From assembly GCF_016649425.1 (NCBI RefSeq), contig NZ_JADRCR010000001.1:496001-560000 (forward strand): 64,000 bases of DNA, read 5' to 3'. A model generated the notes under the pieces. The model saw only the letters and a list, made by a program, of their open reading frames with translations, searched no databases and had not been told where the DNA came from. Shown here piece by piece: positions 1-10,895 of the stretch; within the stretch, counting starts at the first letter, position 1; each line of letters opens with the position of its first letter. Both the position numbers and the translations under genes were made by a program. Source of the DNA: Limnobaculum allomyrinae (lineage in GTDB: Bacteria > Pseudomonadota > Gammaproteobacteria > Enterobacterales > Enterobacteriaceae).

Positions 1-254
1 TTTTCTTTAAGCGCATCATCATTAATACCGATTAATAACGGTGCCCCGTTCAACGTGGGAATGCCGTAATCTTTATCCACTTTCATGGATGTCACGATCA
101 GATCCATTCCGCTACAGTTATAAGGGATCTCATTCAGACAGCATTGAGATGTACTCACCGGGATCCCTTGCGCACTTAAGTATTCCTGTAGGCGCTGTGC
201 AATCATGGTTGAGGTGGACATGCCTGTTCCACAGGCTACCAGTATCTTCTTCAT
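1..254 (-). CDS. sgcB: PTS enzyme IIB, SgcB/GatB type (partial, C-terminus outside window)
   Basis: Seen: a minus-strand reading frame starts at 254 and runs off the window edge, so about 84 residues are visible. It opens with MKKILVACGTGMSTS, the phosphocysteine loop of galactitol-family PTS IIB subunits; the phosphorylated residue should be Cys8. Family knowledge: IIB carries phosphate from IIA to the sugar bound by the IIC permease, on the cytoplasmic face of the inner membrane. It begins 14 bases after the stop of the SgcX-like peptidase, matching the sgcX-sgcB order in E. coli, so the two are probably cotranscribed. The actual sugar substrate cannot be told from sequence. Confidence 0.85.
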   Translation of the reverse strand, partial: MKKILVACGTGMSTSTMIAQRLQEYLSAQGIPVSTSQCCLNEIPYNCSGMDLIVTSMKVDKDYGIPTLNGAPLLIGINDDALKE

Positions 255-268
255 CTTGTTGTACCTCA

Positions 269-1390
269 TCATAGGAGAGAGTTGTCAGGTGCCTGAGCCT
301 GACGGGAGGTAACAGGAAACTGTTGCCCCTTAACCCTGGCTATGGCGGTTAATAATCGAATACAGTCACTCAGGTCACGTACGCTGGCGACTTCACTGGG
401 AGAATGGGTATAGCGACAAGGAATAGACAGGCTGGCACAAGGAATGCCATCTTGCTCCATTTGGATATAGCCGGTTTCAGTAATCACGCCCGGAGCCACT
501 TCTCGTTGTACCGGGATTTGATGCTCTGCCGCCGTTTTTTCCAGAAAAGCGATCAGTTTAGGTGGGGTAATAAGGCCGGCTAACGTGCCGCGCCCATGGT
601 AATTCAGGCAGGTAATTCCCGGGCCTTTATTGATAACGACATCCGAGTAATCAGATAAATCAGGGGTATCACAAGATGGTGTAATATCAATGCCAATGGC
701 CATATCAGGATTTATTCGCCGCAATACGGGCAAAATCCCCCGGATATTAAACTCTTCCTGAACCGAAGCCACCAGATAAAGGGCAATATCCAGATCCATC
801 GATTCTACTGCTGCGGCAACGCCCAACAAAGCAGTACACCCTAATCGATCGTCCAGTGCTTTACTGCAAACCAGATCGTTGGCTAAAAGTTGTGGTGGAT
901 TATATAAACATACTGGTGTTCCAACTTTAATCCCCATTCGTGCAGCATCCTGTTTATCTGCTGCGCCAATATCAATCCATAAATGCTCAATACCTGGAGC
1001 CTGTGTGCGTTCATCACCTTTACTGAAATGATAAGACTTAATGCCAATGCAACCTTGTATCGGGCCGTGTTCACCCTCCAATCTCACGGTTGAACCCGAC
1101 ATCGTGATTTGTGCCGGGCCACCTACTCGTTCAAAACGTAAAAATCCATTCTCTTCAATCTTGCGCACCATGAAACCCACTTCATCCATATGCGCAAAGA
1201 TCATCAATCTGAAAGCATCAGGTGCCTGGCTGCCGTATTGAGCAACGACATTCCCTAATCGATCCTGCCATACCTGATAAGCACTCTGGCTAAACTGCTG
1301 CTGCATAACAGCCGCTATTTTATGTTCATGACCTGAAATTCCATCCAGCGCCAATAAGCTGAGTAAATTTTTTTGCACATCAAACGTCAT
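269..1390 (-). CDS. sgcX: M42-family metallopeptidase SgcX
   Basis: A 373-residue M42 aminopeptidase, the length I recall for E. coli SgcX. The expected two-metal site is visible: His67 in AHMDEVG, Asp180 in KALDDRLG, the catalytic/ligand Glu pair 212-213 in QEE, Asp235 in GIDITPS, and His329 in YTHSPSE. Family members are cytoplasmic di-zinc or cobalt peptidases, but those encoded in PTS operons (SgcX, FrvX) have no well-defined substrate. It is the first visible gene of the minus-strand sgc-like operon, followed at once by sgcB. A candidate CRP site lies about 100 bp upstream, which fits catabolite control. Function beyond 'peptidase' is inferred. Confidence 0.87.
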   Translation of the reverse strand: MTFDVQKNLLSLLALDGISGHEHKIAAVMQQQFSQSAYQVWQDRLGNVVAQYGSQAPDAFRLMIFAHMDEVGFMVRKIEENGFLRFERVGGPAQITMSGSTVRLEGEHGPIQGCIGIKSYHFSKGDERTQAPGIEHLWIDIGAADKQDAARMGIKVGTPVCLYNPPQLLANDLVCSKALDDRLGCTALLGVAAAVESMDLDIALYLVASVQEEFNIRGILPVLRRINPDMAIGIDITPSCDTPDLSDYSDVVINKGPGITCLNYHGRGTLAGLITPPKLIAFLEKTAAEHQIPVQREVAPGVITETGYIQMEQDGIPCASLSIPCRYTHSPSEVASVRDLSDCIRLLTAIARVKGQQFPVTSRQAQAPDNSLL

Positions 1391-1735
1391 ATATCCGCCC
1401 CATTTCGCTATTTAGGAGGCATTAACCCACCTCCATTCAATCAACTACTGAACGTTTATATGCTTCCAATGGCGTTAAAATTGTGACAATCATCACCACT
1501 AATGGTGTAAATCCTTGCCAATCGTGAGTTCTGTGATTGATTTCAAAATAAAATAATCAATTAAAGTGATTGTTAGCATTATTCACTCATTAGCTTTGAT
1601 TGTTTTTCATCTGACAATGGAATTAAATGGCATCGGTAATGAGCTGAAACATGAATTCGACGATTGTAGTAGAAGCATTATCACTATCAGCATATAATGC
1701 TTACAATTAGTTTATTTAAAGAAGGAAAATAGCGA
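1391..1735. other. Divergent intergenic region sgcX / eco
   Basis: This 345-base region holds the promoters of two divergent genes. I see the CRP-like site at 1482-1497 and AT-rich promoter-like stretches, but no convincing ORF. Confidence 0.6.
1482..1497. promoter_or_regulatory. Candidate CRP binding site
   Basis: The sequence reads TGTGA-N6-TCACC, one mismatch from the CRP core TGTGA-N6-TCACA. It lies 92-107 bp upstream of the sgcX start codon, a position suited to activating a sugar PTS operon. Assignment is by pattern only. Confidence 0.45.
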
Positions 1736-2293
1736 ATGAAGATCAAACTCACCCTGATAGCTGCTTTAATGAGTATCTCTACCCATGTACTGGCTGAAAC
1801 GCCAAGCCATAACCATATTGGTTCCGCATCGAAAGAGGAAACATCTGTGACAAAAGAGATTGCTCCAGCCTCTAAAACGCCGGAACTGAAAGAGATCGCC
1901 CCTTACCCTGAAGCACAAAAAGGTCAGGTTCGCCACGCTATTTTTCTACCTGCTGTTGAAAATGAAAATAACCTGAAAGTCGAACTGGTGATGGGAAAAG
2001 AGATAGAAGTCGACTGTAACCGTCAAATGCTCGGCGGTAAGTTGGAGAACAAAGATCTCGAAGGATGGGGATATAACTACTTTGTTTTAAGTGATGTAAG
2101 CGGCCCGGTTTCAACCATGATGGCTTGCCCGGATGGCAAAAAACACAAAGCGCTGGTCACTATTCCTCATGGTGAGTTTCTGCAACGTTATAACAGCAAA
2201 TTGCCTATCGTAATTTATGCTCCACAGGATATTCAGGTTCGTTACCGCATTTGGTCAACCACGGATGAAACCACCGCGGCAGAAGTTAAATAA
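1736..2293 (+). CDS. eco: Ecotin, periplasmic serine protease inhibitor
   Basis: The protein matches ecotin closely (KIAPYPxAxKG-like, [15 protein letters not shown] and [11 protein letters not shown] blocks). A signal peptide of about 20 residues (…STHVLA) sends it to the periplasm, where the dimer inhibits trypsin-like, chymotrypsin-like and elastase-like proteases. The reactive-site Met-Met pair is at 128-129, and Cys94 and Cys131 correspond to the conserved disulfide. At 185 residues it is about 23 longer than E. coli ecotin: the extra length lies between signal peptide and core, and the pentapeptide KEIAP occurs twice (40-44 and 52-56), suggesting a small internal duplication. The start has a good GAAGGAAAA ribosome site. 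It is monocistronic. Confidence 0.95.
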   Translation: MKIKLTLIAALMSISTHVLAETPSHNHIGSASKEETSVTKEIAPASKTPELKEIAPYPEAQKGQVRHAIFLPAVENENNLKVELVMGKEIEVDCNRQMLGGKLENKDLEGWGYNYFVLSDVSGPVSTMMACPDGKKHKALVTIPHGEFLQRYNSKLPIVIYAPQDIQVRYRIWSTTDETTAAEVK

Positions 2294-2808
2294 TCGCTGT
2301 TATTGCCAACGTGCTTTCAGATACATCTGAATTCAGATATTCTGTTTGCACGTTACTCCCTGTTTCATTCCCTCCTGTTTAAACTTTTTGATATCACAAT
2401 ATGTTTTTTAGCCTGTCCGACAGAGAATAGTGAACCAGCCGCTATAATCAGATAATGCACATCTTAAACGCTCTGTATTATTCCTTCCTTTTTCAACCTG
2501 ATATGAACTGCACTTACTTAAATTAATCAGATAGTTAGTCAGAACTGCCCCTGCGTGTTTCTGATTAAACATTCAGATCGATTTAACCTTAGTTTTTAAC
2601 ACCTGATTTACCCTTAGCAAACAAAGCATTAATTATATTTTATCGGGTAATACACCGATTATTTTTACTTCACAATGAAATAGTCATATTCATTGATATA
2701 CCCCATGCAATAATTTTACAAAGGGAGTATGGTTATCAGATAAATTTGCGACGGGTCGCGATGGCCCGCCATTTTTTTAGCTCTATTTTAGGGTCAGGTT
2801 ATCCCACG
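2294..2808. other. Intergenic region eco / dauA
   Basis: This stretch of about 515 bases is AT-rich with no credible ORF. Near its end, directly before dauA, is a GC-rich hairpin followed by seven T residues (separate entry). The upstream AT-rich part presumably holds the dauA promoter. Confidence 0.5.
2752..2778 (+). terminator. Terminator-like hairpin in the dauA leader (possible attenuator)
   Basis: Stem CGGGTC (2752-2757) pairs with GGCCCG (2763-2768), including one T-G wobble and a 5-base loop, and is followed by TTTTTTT at 2772-2778. It ends about 30 bases before the chosen dauA start codon. It could terminate leader transcripts or be a chance structure. Confidence 0.4.
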
Positions 2809-4509
2809 ATGAAAACGCATGGAATTAACGGTGTCAGACCGTTCAGTGCACTGATTGATGCCTGTTGGCGCGAATCCTATACACTTCAACGTTTCCTTAA
2901 AGACATTATTGCCGGTATTACTGTAGGGATTATTGCAATTCCGCTGGCAATGGCATTGGCGATCGCCAGTGGCGTACCACCACAATATGGTCTGTACACT
3001 TCGGCTATTGCCGGTATTGTGATTGCCGTTACCGGTGGATCTCGCTATAGCGTTTCCGGGCCAACCGCCGCTTTTGTCGTTATTCTCTACCCGGTCTCCC
3101 AGCAGTTTGGCCTGTCGGGCTTGCTGATTGCCACTCTGATGTCTGGGGTATTTTTAGTAATCATGGGGCTGGCTCGTTTTGGCCGCCTGATTGAATATAT
3201 TCCAATCTCAGTTACCCTGGGCTTCACTTCTGGTATCGGTATTACCATTGCTACCATGCAGATTAAGGATTTCTTTGGCCTGACGCTGGATGTACCGGAA
3301 CACTACATCGATAAAGTCGTTGCATTAGCTTCCGCTATGCCAACCATCAGTTGGGCTGATACCCTGATTGCCAGCGTAACCTTAGCAGTACTGGTATTAT
3401 GGCCGCGTTTAAAATTACGCATTCCCGGACACTTACCGGCATTGCTGGCAGGAACTGCCGTGATGGCCATACTCTCCTGGTTTGGTTATTCAGTTGCTAC
3501 CATTGGCTCCAAGTTTCATTATCTAATGCCTGATGGCAGCAGCGGCCAAGGTATTCCACCCATTCTTCCCCAGTTTGTGCTGCCCTGGAACATCCCTGAT
3601 ATCAGTGGCAAAACAGTTGAGCTCAGTTGGAATACCATTTCAGCTTTACTACCTGCCGCTTTCTCAATGGCTATGCTGGGAGCAATTGAATCATTGCTCT
3701 GTGCCGTGGTACTGGATGGTATGACCGGCAAAAAACATCACTCTAATGGTGAATTAATTGGTCAGGGGTTGGGAAATCTAACCGCACCCTTCTTTGGCGG
3801 GATTACCGCTACTGCCGCAATTGCCCGCTCCGCCGCAAACGTTCGGGCAGGCGCCAGCTCCCCTGTCTCTGCCATTGTTCATTCAGTATTGGTGATCATG
3901 GCTTTACTGGTTTTAGCTCCGGCACTTTCCTATTTGCCTCTGGCTGCCATGTCATCACTGCTGCTGCTGGTGGCATGGAATATGAGTGAAGCGCATAAAG
4001 TTATCGATATTTTACGCCGTGCGCCAAAAGACGACATTATTGTCATGCTGCTTTGTATGAGCCTCACAGTACTGTTTGATATGGTTATCGCCATTACCGT
4101 TGGTATCGTTCTGGCCTCATTACTGTTTATGCGCCGCATTGCGCGTATGACACGCTTAACAGAAATGACGACAGAATCAACACCTGACCGTCTGGTTATG
4201 CGCGTTAGCGGCCCGTTGTTTTTTGCTGCTGCAGAAAGAATCTTTAATGAACTGGCATTATGTATTGAAAATCAACCAGTAATTATCCTGCAATGGGATG
4301 CTGTGCCAGTACTGGATGCCGGTGGTCTTAGTGCATTCCAACGATTTATTGATATTCTGCCGGAAGGTACCGAATTGATTAACTGTGATATTCAGTATCA
4401 ACCATTAAAAACACTGGCGCGGGCAGGTATTAAACCGATTGCGGGTAAACTGGCGTTCTATGCTTCTATGGAAGAGGCATTAATGGCGAAGTCTGGCGTT
4501 CCTGACTAA
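2809..4509 (+). CDS. dauA: SulP-family C4-dicarboxylate transporter DauA
   Basis: This SulP/SLC26-type transporter has an N-terminal membrane domain of many hydrophobic segments and a C-terminal STAS domain (roughly residues 430-560; LFFAAAE and VPVLDAGGL motifs). It is near-identical in blocks to E. coli DauA (YchM), an inner-membrane C4-dicarboxylate transporter active at acidic pH. I chose the ATG at 2809 because it gives 20 residues before the conserved ALIDACW block, as in E. coli; upstream in-frame TTG (2746) and ATG (2761) run through the leader hairpin. In E. coli dauA adjoins prs; here it lies on the far side of kdsA, a local rearrangement. Confidence 0.92.
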   Translation: MKTHGINGVRPFSALIDACWRESYTLQRFLKDIIAGITVGIIAIPLAMALAIASGVPPQYGLYTSAIAGIVIAVTGGSRYSVSGPTAAFVVILYPVSQQFGLSGLLIATLMSGVFLVIMGLARFGRLIEYIPISVTLGFTSGIGITIATMQIKDFFGLTLDVPEHYIDKVVALASAMPTISWADTLIASVTLAVLVLWPRLKLRIPGHLPALLAGTAVMAILSWFGYSVATIGSKFHYLMPDGSSGQGIPPILPQFVLPWNIPDISGKTVELSWNTISALLPAAFSMAMLGAIESLLCAVVLDGMTGKKHHSNGELIGQGLGNLTAPFFGGITATAAIARSAANVRAGASSPVSAIVHSVLVIMALLVLAPALSYLPLAAMSSLLLLVAWNMSEAHKVIDILRRAPKDDIIVMLLCMSLTVLFDMVIAITVGIVLASLLFMRRIARMTRLTEMTTESTPDRLVMRVSGPLFFAAAERIFNELALCIENQPVIILQWDAVPVLDAGGLSAFQRFIDILPEGTELINCDIQYQPLKTLARAGIKPIAGKLAFYASMEEALMAKSGVPD

Positions 4510-4537
4510 TTGGAAACGTTGGTAATTCATTGTTATA

Positions 4538-4566
4538 AAGCCCCGCATTAAACGGGGCTTATCATT
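4538..4566 (+). terminator. Rho-independent terminator of dauA
   Basis: AAGCCCCG (4538-4545) pairs with CGGGGCTT (4553-4560) and is followed by a weak T-rich tail, 28 bases past the dauA stop. It may serve both convergent genes (dauA and yqjC). Confidence 0.7.
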
Positions 4567-4600
4567 TTCACTGATAAAGTTTAATAAATTAACTGAATAA

Positions 4601-4981
4601 CTACAGTGAATTGAGTGCTTCATCCAGTTCGGCTTCCGCTTCCTGAAGCTTCTTCTGCTTTTTGCTGATTTTGTCAGACTTACCGGACGCTTTTGCTTCA
4701 GCCAGTTCCTGACGACGCTCTTCAACTTTGCGTTCTTTATCCGCAATCTTACTCTCGGCATCAGCAATATAACCTTTATTGCTACAGTGCGCTTTCACAT
4801 TACTTAATGCCCGTTCCAAACCCGCTAAACGGTTTGGGTTGTTATATTTCTTTGCATATTCTATTTGCTGATTAATTTTCTCCTCTTTTATCGCACAGTA
4901 ATCTTTACCCGCGTTGGATCCCGCCGCGAAAACGGCTGGAGAAATAATCAGAGGAACAATTAAACAGATTTTCTTAAACAT
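4601..4981 (-). CDS. yqjC: DUF1090 periplasmic protein YqjC
   Basis: A 126-residue protein with a clear signal peptide (MFKKICLIVPLIISPAVFAA). A small Cys-containing segment (KDYCAIKEEKI … AHCSNKG) and a long charged coiled-coil C-terminal half rich in Lys, Glu and Ala follow. This layout and the motifs match the DUF1090 family (E. coli YqjC). It is predicted periplasmic; the molecular function is unknown. It stands alone, convergent with dauA. The start has AGGGAG upstream on the minus strand. In E. coli yqjC is in a different neighbourhood, so its position here is lineage-specific. Confidence 0.82.
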   Translation of the reverse strand: MFKKICLIVPLIISPAVFAAGSNAGKDYCAIKEEKINQQIEYAKKYNNPNRLAGLERALSNVKAHCSNKGYIADAESKIADKERKVEERRQELAEAKASGKSDKISKKQKKLQEAEAELDEALNSL

Positions 4982-5210
4982 ATGCTATCTCCCTGGAAAG
5001 CAATTAATTATCCTCAACCCTTTGAGAATTTGGGGATAATAACACGCAAACACACGTTATCAAGCCATTGAAACAATTAGTAGCATTTACTGAAAGATTC
5101 TTAACGCAGATTAATAGAAATATAACTCAACATTAGTACACGGGAAAATAAATAATTAATGGGATAAAAATTAATGCGTGTTAAAAAATTAACACCAATA
5201 ATTTCATATT

Positions 5211-5238
5211 AAAAAAGGAGAGCCCGGGCTCTCCTTTT
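5211..5238 (-). terminator. Terminator downstream of kdsA
   Basis: The 18-base perfect palindrome GGAGAGCCCGGGCTCTCC (5217-5234) has A6 on its left and T4 on its right, so it can act in both directions. It sits 20 bases beyond the kdsA stop and closes the hemA-to-kdsA operon. Confidence 0.85.
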
Positions 5239-5258
5239 CACATCACTATCGTAGAATA

Positions 5259-6125
<867 letters not shown>

Positions 6126-6170
6126 TTAATCTCTTGATTAACAGATTTAACCACCGTTATTGACCGCATC

Positions 6171-6986
6171 TTAATGAAGCGTAACGGAGTTTTGTTCAAT
6201 ATTGTTAAGCTGTAACTTAATAATCTCCGTTACCGGATCTTCCGGGCACTGCTCTACAAAATAGTTTAAATCTTTTGCTGCAATGTGGTTACATTCAAGC
6301 TGCGCATAAATCAAACCACGATCGCGAATCTCATAGGGGTCTTCCGGATCAAAACTCAAGGCTAACTCACTGGCTCTCAGTGCCAGCTCCGGTTTGTTCT
6401 CCTGCATTAGTGCACCTTTAAGAGAACCCAGTAACCGTATAATAATCTGACTGTTTTCTGCATCACTCAAGTCATCATTACTTAATGTAGCACTGATACC
6501 CAGATGCCCTTTCAGCCAGACATCCAGAATATGGCTGGTTAATGTCTCACCATTCAGCGGATTAATCACCCAGCTGTCACCATTCAACCATTCAGCTTTA
6601 ATCAGTAATTGCGTTGGGAAAATCACCGGATAGAGGGGAATATCCAGTCGATTAGCAATATACATCAATATCAGACCTAATGATGAAGGTGCTCCCTGAT
6701 GGGTTTTTAGCACTTTATCTAACCATAAGGTATCGGACAAATTGTAAACGCCAGCTGCACCACCAAACCCCCAGGTATGGTAGAACAACTCCAGTAACTG
6801 CTCGAGCTGTAAGTCCGCATCCAGCTCTTCAGAAATCAGAGATCTGGCTTTTTCAGCTAACTGGTCTAACTCATAACGAACCTGATCTTCCGGAAAATCG
6901 TCACGAATAAACCGAGTAATCAGGTAAATACCTTCACTTAACGGATGACTGTTAAACTCAAAATCAGTTATGTTTCCGCGCTTCAT
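6171..6986 (-). CDS. sirB1: SirB1 family protein (transglutaminase-like/TPR)
   Basis: A 271-residue SirB1 protein. The N-terminal two thirds is the transglutaminase-like SirB1 domain (FGGAAGVYN, SLGLILMYIANRL, FPTQLLIKA), followed by a TPR-like tail (ALRASELALSFDPEDPYEIRDRG). The cellular role of SirB1 is not well defined; the name comes from Salmonella invasion regulation, an effect possibly tied to the neighbouring genes. Its ATG overlaps the sirB2 stop in an ATGA arrangement (6983-6986), indicating translational coupling. Order and length match E. coli (YchA). Confidence 0.9.
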   Translation of the reverse strand: MKRGNITDFEFNSHPLSEGIYLITRFIRDDFPEDQVRYELDQLAEKARSLISEELDADLQLEQLLELFYHTWGFGGAAGVYNLSDTLWLDKVLKTHQGAPSSLGLILMYIANRLDIPLYPVIFPTQLLIKAEWLNGDSWVINPLNGETLTSHILDVWLKGHLGISATLSNDDLSDAENSQIIIRLLGSLKGALMQENKPELALRASELALSFDPEDPYEIRDRGLIYAQLECNHIAAKDLNYFVEQCPEDPVTEIIKLQLNNIEQNSVTLH

Positions 6987-7375
6987 GCATACCCCATAAA
7001 TAACGGCATTTTATTTGTTGCTAATATAACTATCAGATACAGGCAGAGGATCGCCACCATAAAGGCGACCGACCTTACCATCTGGCTCCGATTCCGTTTT
7101 CCCAGAGCTATATATCCCAAAACAATATATATCACCACAGCTACCAGCTTCTCAGTTAACCAGGTTCCCTGAACCGAGAATGGATAAAAGTGAGTGATAA
7201 AGATTAACACTATCCCTGTGACAAAAAGAATTGTGTCATTCAGGTGAGGTGTTATCTTCACCCAACGCTGCTGCATGATGGCAGAGCCCCGCCACTTCCA
7301 ATAAAAACGTAAAATAAACAGTACAATACTGATTACTGCAGTGAGCACATGTAAATGTTTTAACCATATGTACAT
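6983..7375 (-). CDS. sirB2: SirB2 family inner-membrane protein
   Basis: This 130-residue protein, the usual SirB2 length, has about four hydrophobic segments (starting WLKHLHVLTAVISIVLFILRF) and short loops. It contains the family WxKITPHLNDT block before the second segment. It is predicted to be integral to the inner membrane; its biochemical role is unknown. It lies between prmC and sirB1 in the conserved hemA operon and overlaps sirB1 by four bases. Confidence 0.9.
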   Translation of the reverse strand: MYIWLKHLHVLTAVISIVLFILRFYWKWRGSAIMQQRWVKITPHLNDTILFVTGIVLIFITHFYPFSVQGTWLTEKLVAVVIYIVLGYIALGKRNRSQMVRSVAFMVAILCLYLIVILATNKMPLFMGYA

Positions 7376-7423
7376 ATAAAGCTGTTCCTGTTTATTTGGT
7401 GTTTAATCGGTGATAAATCAAGT

Positions 7424-8260
7424 TTAATGTTTAAACCAGCGTCCCAATGTTACCCGCTCATTGCCACCGTAATCCTGATGGGTAGCGATTAATTCAAAGC
7501 CTCGCTGTTTAAACAGAGTTCGTACCTGCTCTCCCTGCGTCCAACCATGCTCCAGCAATAGCCAGCCACCCGGCTTAAGGTATTCCGGTGCTTGTTCAAT
7601 AATATGGTTTAAATCAGCAAAGCCTTGCTGTGCGGCAATTAACGCGCTGTTTGGTTCATAACGCACGTCCCCCTGGCTCAAATGCGGATCGCTTTCATCA
7701 ATATAAGGAGGATTGCTGACGATCATATCAAAATAGGCGTCATTAAGTGGTTCAAACCAGTCACCCTGAACAAAATGGACGTTATTGATATTCAAATTAT
7801 CTGCATTATCTTGCGCCAGTGAAACCGCCTCGGCCTGGAAATCGATACCCGTTACTGAACTATCGGGGCGCTCATGACCTAACGCCAATGCAATAGCACC
7901 GGTGCCTGTACCTAAATCCAGAATATCACAATCAACGGTGGGTAAGCGCTCTAATGCCAACTCCACCAACTTTTCAGTATCTGGCCGGGGAATCAACGTG
8001 ACCGGAGAAACCTTTAATAACAGTGACCAAAACTCGCGAGAACCTACCAGATAGGCAATAGGTTCTCCCTGTAGTCTTCGGCACAATAGCTCTTCAAGAC
8101 AAGATTCCTGTTCAGCATCCAGTTTTGTTTCACTAAACGCCATCAGAAATGTTCGGGTTTTTCCCGTCACATGCCCCAACAGGATTTCCGCATCCCGTTT
8201 AGGACTGTCACCGCCGGTTAATCTGGCGATTGCTTGCTCTAACCATTGATTAAATGTCAT
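7424..8260 (-). CDS. prmC: Release factor glutamine methyltransferase
   Basis: This class I SAM-dependent methyltransferase of 278 residues modifies the glutamine of the GGQ loop of release factors RF1 and RF2. The SAM-binding motif LDLGTGTGAIAL and the catalytic substrate-binding NPPY (in VSNPPYIDES) are both present, after an N-terminal helical domain (residues 1-80). It follows prfA by nine bases, coupling it to production of its substrate RF1. Start MTFNQWLEQA matches family N-termini. The hemA-prfA-prmC order is standard in enterobacteria. Confidence 0.97.
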   Translation of the reverse strand: MTFNQWLEQAIARLTGGDSPKRDAEILLGHVTGKTRTFLMAFSETKLDAEQESCLEELLCRRLQGEPIAYLVGSREFWSLLLKVSPVTLIPRPDTEKLVELALERLPTVDCDILDLGTGTGAIALALGHERPDSSVTGIDFQAEAVSLAQDNADNLNINNVHFVQGDWFEPLNDAYFDMIVSNPPYIDESDPHLSQGDVRYEPNSALIAAQQGFADLNHIIEQAPEYLKPGGWLLLEHGWTQGEQVRTLFKQRGFELIATHQDYGGNERVTLGRWFKH

Positions 8261-8269
8261 GGTGTCAAA

Positions 8270-9355
8270 TTATGCATCCTGCTCAGATAATGCTGCCAGT
8301 TGGTCAGCCTGATATTCCTGAACAATAGGTTGAATTAGCATATCCAGTTTTCCTTCCATCACTTCATCTAAACGATAAACCGTCAGGTTGATACGATGGT
8401 CGGTCACCCGCCCCTGAGGAAAGTTATAGGTACGATTACGGTCAGAACGGTCACCGGAACCCAGCAGATTTCGACGTGTTGACGCCTCTTCAGACTGACG
8501 TTTTTGCATCTCAGCAGCACGAATACGTGCACCTAACACCGACAGTGCTTTAGCCTTGTTTTTGTGCTGAGAACGCTCATCCTGACACTCCACTACTATA
8601 CCGGTTGGTAAGTGGGTTATCCGGATAGCAGAGTCAGTGGTGTTAACGTGCTGACCACCCGCACCGGAAGAACGGAAAGTATCAATTTTCAGATCGGCCG
8701 GGTTAATGTCCGGCAACTCCGCTTCTGGAATTTCTGGCATCACTGCAACGGTACAGGCTGAAGTATGGATACGCCCCTGAGATTCAGTCTCTGGCACACG
8801 TTGCACCCGGTGACCACCAGATTCAAACTTAAGCTGGCCGTACACCCCATCTCCGGTTACTTTGGCAATGATCTCTTTATAACCGCCGTGCTCACCTTCA
8901 TTAGCACTCATAATCTCAACCCGCCAGCGACGGGATTCCGCATAGCGGCTATACATACGAAACAGATCGCCGGCAAAAATAGCCGCTTCATCACCGCCAG
9001 TTCCCGCACGGACTTCAAGATAACAGTTACGCTCATCGTCAGGGTCTTTTGGTAGCAGCAGTACTTGAAGTTGCTGCTCCAGCGTTTCAATTTGTTGTTT
9101 GGCTTCGTCGATTTCTTCCTGAGCCATTTCACGCATTTCAGGGTCGGCCAGCATCATTTCTGCGGCCACCAGATCCTCTTGCACTTTTTGCCACTGACGA
9201 AAACAGTTGGTGACATCTTCCAGTTGTGCATATTCTCGCGAAAGCGCACGGAATCTGTCCTGATCGGCAATAACAGATGCATCTCCCAGATGAGCCTGTA
9301 CTTCTTCGTGACGCTCTTGTAATGCTTCTAATTTAGCAACAATAGAAGGTTTCAT
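8270..9355 (-). CDS. prfA: Peptide chain release factor 1
   Basis: RF1 of 361 residues, recognising UAG and UAA. The GGQ peptidyl-hydrolysis loop is visible in [12 protein letters not shown]. The stop-codon-reading PxT tripeptide reads PET here (RVPETESQG), where I recall PAT in E. coli; PxT variation is normal in RF1. Other blocks ([35 protein letters not shown]) are intact. The gene is followed by prmC, whose product methylates the GGQ glutamine. No sign of a frameshift, as expected for RF1 rather than RF2. Confidence 0.98.
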   Translation of the reverse strand: MKPSIVAKLEALQERHEEVQAHLGDASVIADQDRFRALSREYAQLEDVTNCFRQWQKVQEDLVAAEMMLADPEMREMAQEEIDEAKQQIETLEQQLQVLLLPKDPDDERNCYLEVRAGTGGDEAAIFAGDLFRMYSRYAESRRWRVEIMSANEGEHGGYKEIIAKVTGDGVYGQLKFESGGHRVQRVPETESQGRIHTSACTVAVMPEIPEAELPDINPADLKIDTFRSSGAGGQHVNTTDSAIRITHLPTGIVVECQDERSQHKNKAKALSVLGARIRAAEMQKRQSEEASTRRNLLGSGDRSDRNRTYNFPQGRVTDHRINLTVYRLDEVMEGKLDMLIQPIVQEYQADQLAALSEQDA

Positions 9356-9393
9356 GCGTGGCTAAACACCTTGTGAATAAAAATAAAAGAAAA

Positions 9394-10656
9394 CTAATAC
9401 TGATCCAGCCCGAGGCTGTCACGTAATACATTCAATTGTTCCAGATCGCCGCTGCTTGCCGCTTTCTGAAGAGATTTGGTTGGGGCGTGAATAAGACGGT
9501 TGGTGAGCTTATGGGCCAGTTCGTTAATCGTACTTTCAACATTGGCCCCTTGTTCAATGGAGGACAACGCCTTTTCCACTAACTCTTCCCGAATGCCATC
9601 CGCCATTGCACGGTAATCCCGAATAGAGGAAACGGCAGACTGTGAACGCATCCATGCCATAAAGTTGGCACTTTCTTGCTGAACAATATCTTCAGCCTGA
9701 ACCGCCGCCGCTTTGCGCTGTGATAAATTGTGTTCAATAATCGCATGCAGATCATCAACGGTATAAAGATAGACGTTTGACAGATTACCTACTTCAGGTT
9801 CGATATCACGTGGTACAGCAATATCGATAAATAACATTGGCTGGTTACGACGCGCTTTCAGCGAACGTTCAACCATACCTTTACCAATAATAGGTAACGG
9901 ACTGGCGGTCGAACTGATAACAATATCCGCTTTATATAAGCGTTCATCAATTTCAGGCAGAGTGATAACTTCCGCCTGAACTTCATCCGCCAACTGCTGC
10001 GCTCTTTCCCGTGTACGGTTAGCGATAACCATTTTTTTAACCTGATGCTCACGTAAATAACGCGCCACCAACTCAATGGTTTCACCGGCACCAACTAACA
10101 GTACATTTACGTCGCTCATGGATTCAAAAATCTGACGAGCCAGCGTACAAGCAGCAAACGCAACCGACACTGCACTGGAGCCAATTTCGGTCTCAGTACG
10201 AACCCGTTTCGCTACGGAGAACGACTTTTGAAATAAACGTTCAAGTTCAGTATTTAACTTACGGTGTTCCTGCGACTCGGCAAAAGCTTTCTTCACCTGC
10301 CCCAGTATCTGAGGTTCCCCCAGAACCAGAGAGTCTAACCCGCTGGCAACACGCATCAGATGATTGACTGCGTCAGAATCCTGATGCCAGTACAGACTTT
10401 TAGTTAATTCTTCTGGTGACAACTGATGATAGTGACATAGCCATTTAATGAGCTGTTGCAGCGTATTGTCATTCTGTTCAACACTTAAATACAACTCGGT
10501 TCGGTTACACGTAGACAACACGACACCGCCCTGCACCAAAGGTTGTTGGTGCAGGCTTTGCAATGCATCACCTAATGTATCAGGGGAAAAGGTAACCTTT
10601 TCTCTCAATGATACCGGGGCAGTTTTATGATTGATTCCAAGTGCAAGCAGCGTCAT
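9394..10656 (-). CDS. hemA: Glutamyl-tRNA reductase
   Basis: The enzyme reduces glutamyl-tRNA(Glu) to glutamate-1-semialdehyde, the first committed step of tetrapyrrole synthesis. The start is placed at 10656 ([14 protein letters not shown]), giving 420 residues; an in-frame ATG 87 bases upstream would add a tail absent from the family. Catalytic Cys50 lies in STCNRTELY, and an NADPH-binding domain ([16 protein letters not shown]) and a C-terminal dimerisation domain follow. MTLLALG at the N-terminus also fits the haem-regulated proteolysis signal known for enterobacterial HemA. It is divergent from lolB and heads the prfA-prmC-sirB-kdsA cluster. Confidence 0.98.
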   Translation of the reverse strand: MTLLALGINHKTAPVSLREKVTFSPDTLGDALQSLHQQPLVQGGVVLSTCNRTELYLSVEQNDNTLQQLIKWLCHYHQLSPEELTKSLYWHQDSDAVNHLMRVASGLDSLVLGEPQILGQVKKAFAESQEHRKLNTELERLFQKSFSVAKRVRTETEIGSSAVSVAFAACTLARQIFESMSDVNVLLVGAGETIELVARYLREHQVKKMVIANRTRERAQQLADEVQAEVITLPEIDERLYKADIVISSTASPLPIIGKGMVERSLKARRNQPMLFIDIAVPRDIEPEVGNLSNVYLYTVDDLHAIIEHNLSQRKAAAVQAEDIVQQESANFMAWMRSQSAVSSIRDYRAMADGIREELVEKALSSIEQGANVESTINELAHKLTNRLIHAPTKSLQKAASSGDLEQLNVLRDSLGLDQY

Positions 10657-10895
10657 TAAATAGTTATAGTTATTGTAGATTCTCAGTTGAATCAGTATTT
10701 CGTTAGCATATTCTACTTGATGCTGACTACCAATAAAAGTCACTACTTATCGTGAGAGTGCGTTTGCGGGATTTATCGGCACAAAACAGATATACTTTAC
10801 GCCATTAGTTTTAACACGTAATAACAATCCGATTGACGTTTTACCTTAAGGTGATTAGCGTTATCGGTTATCGACAGGATCCCGGCGAGAACATC

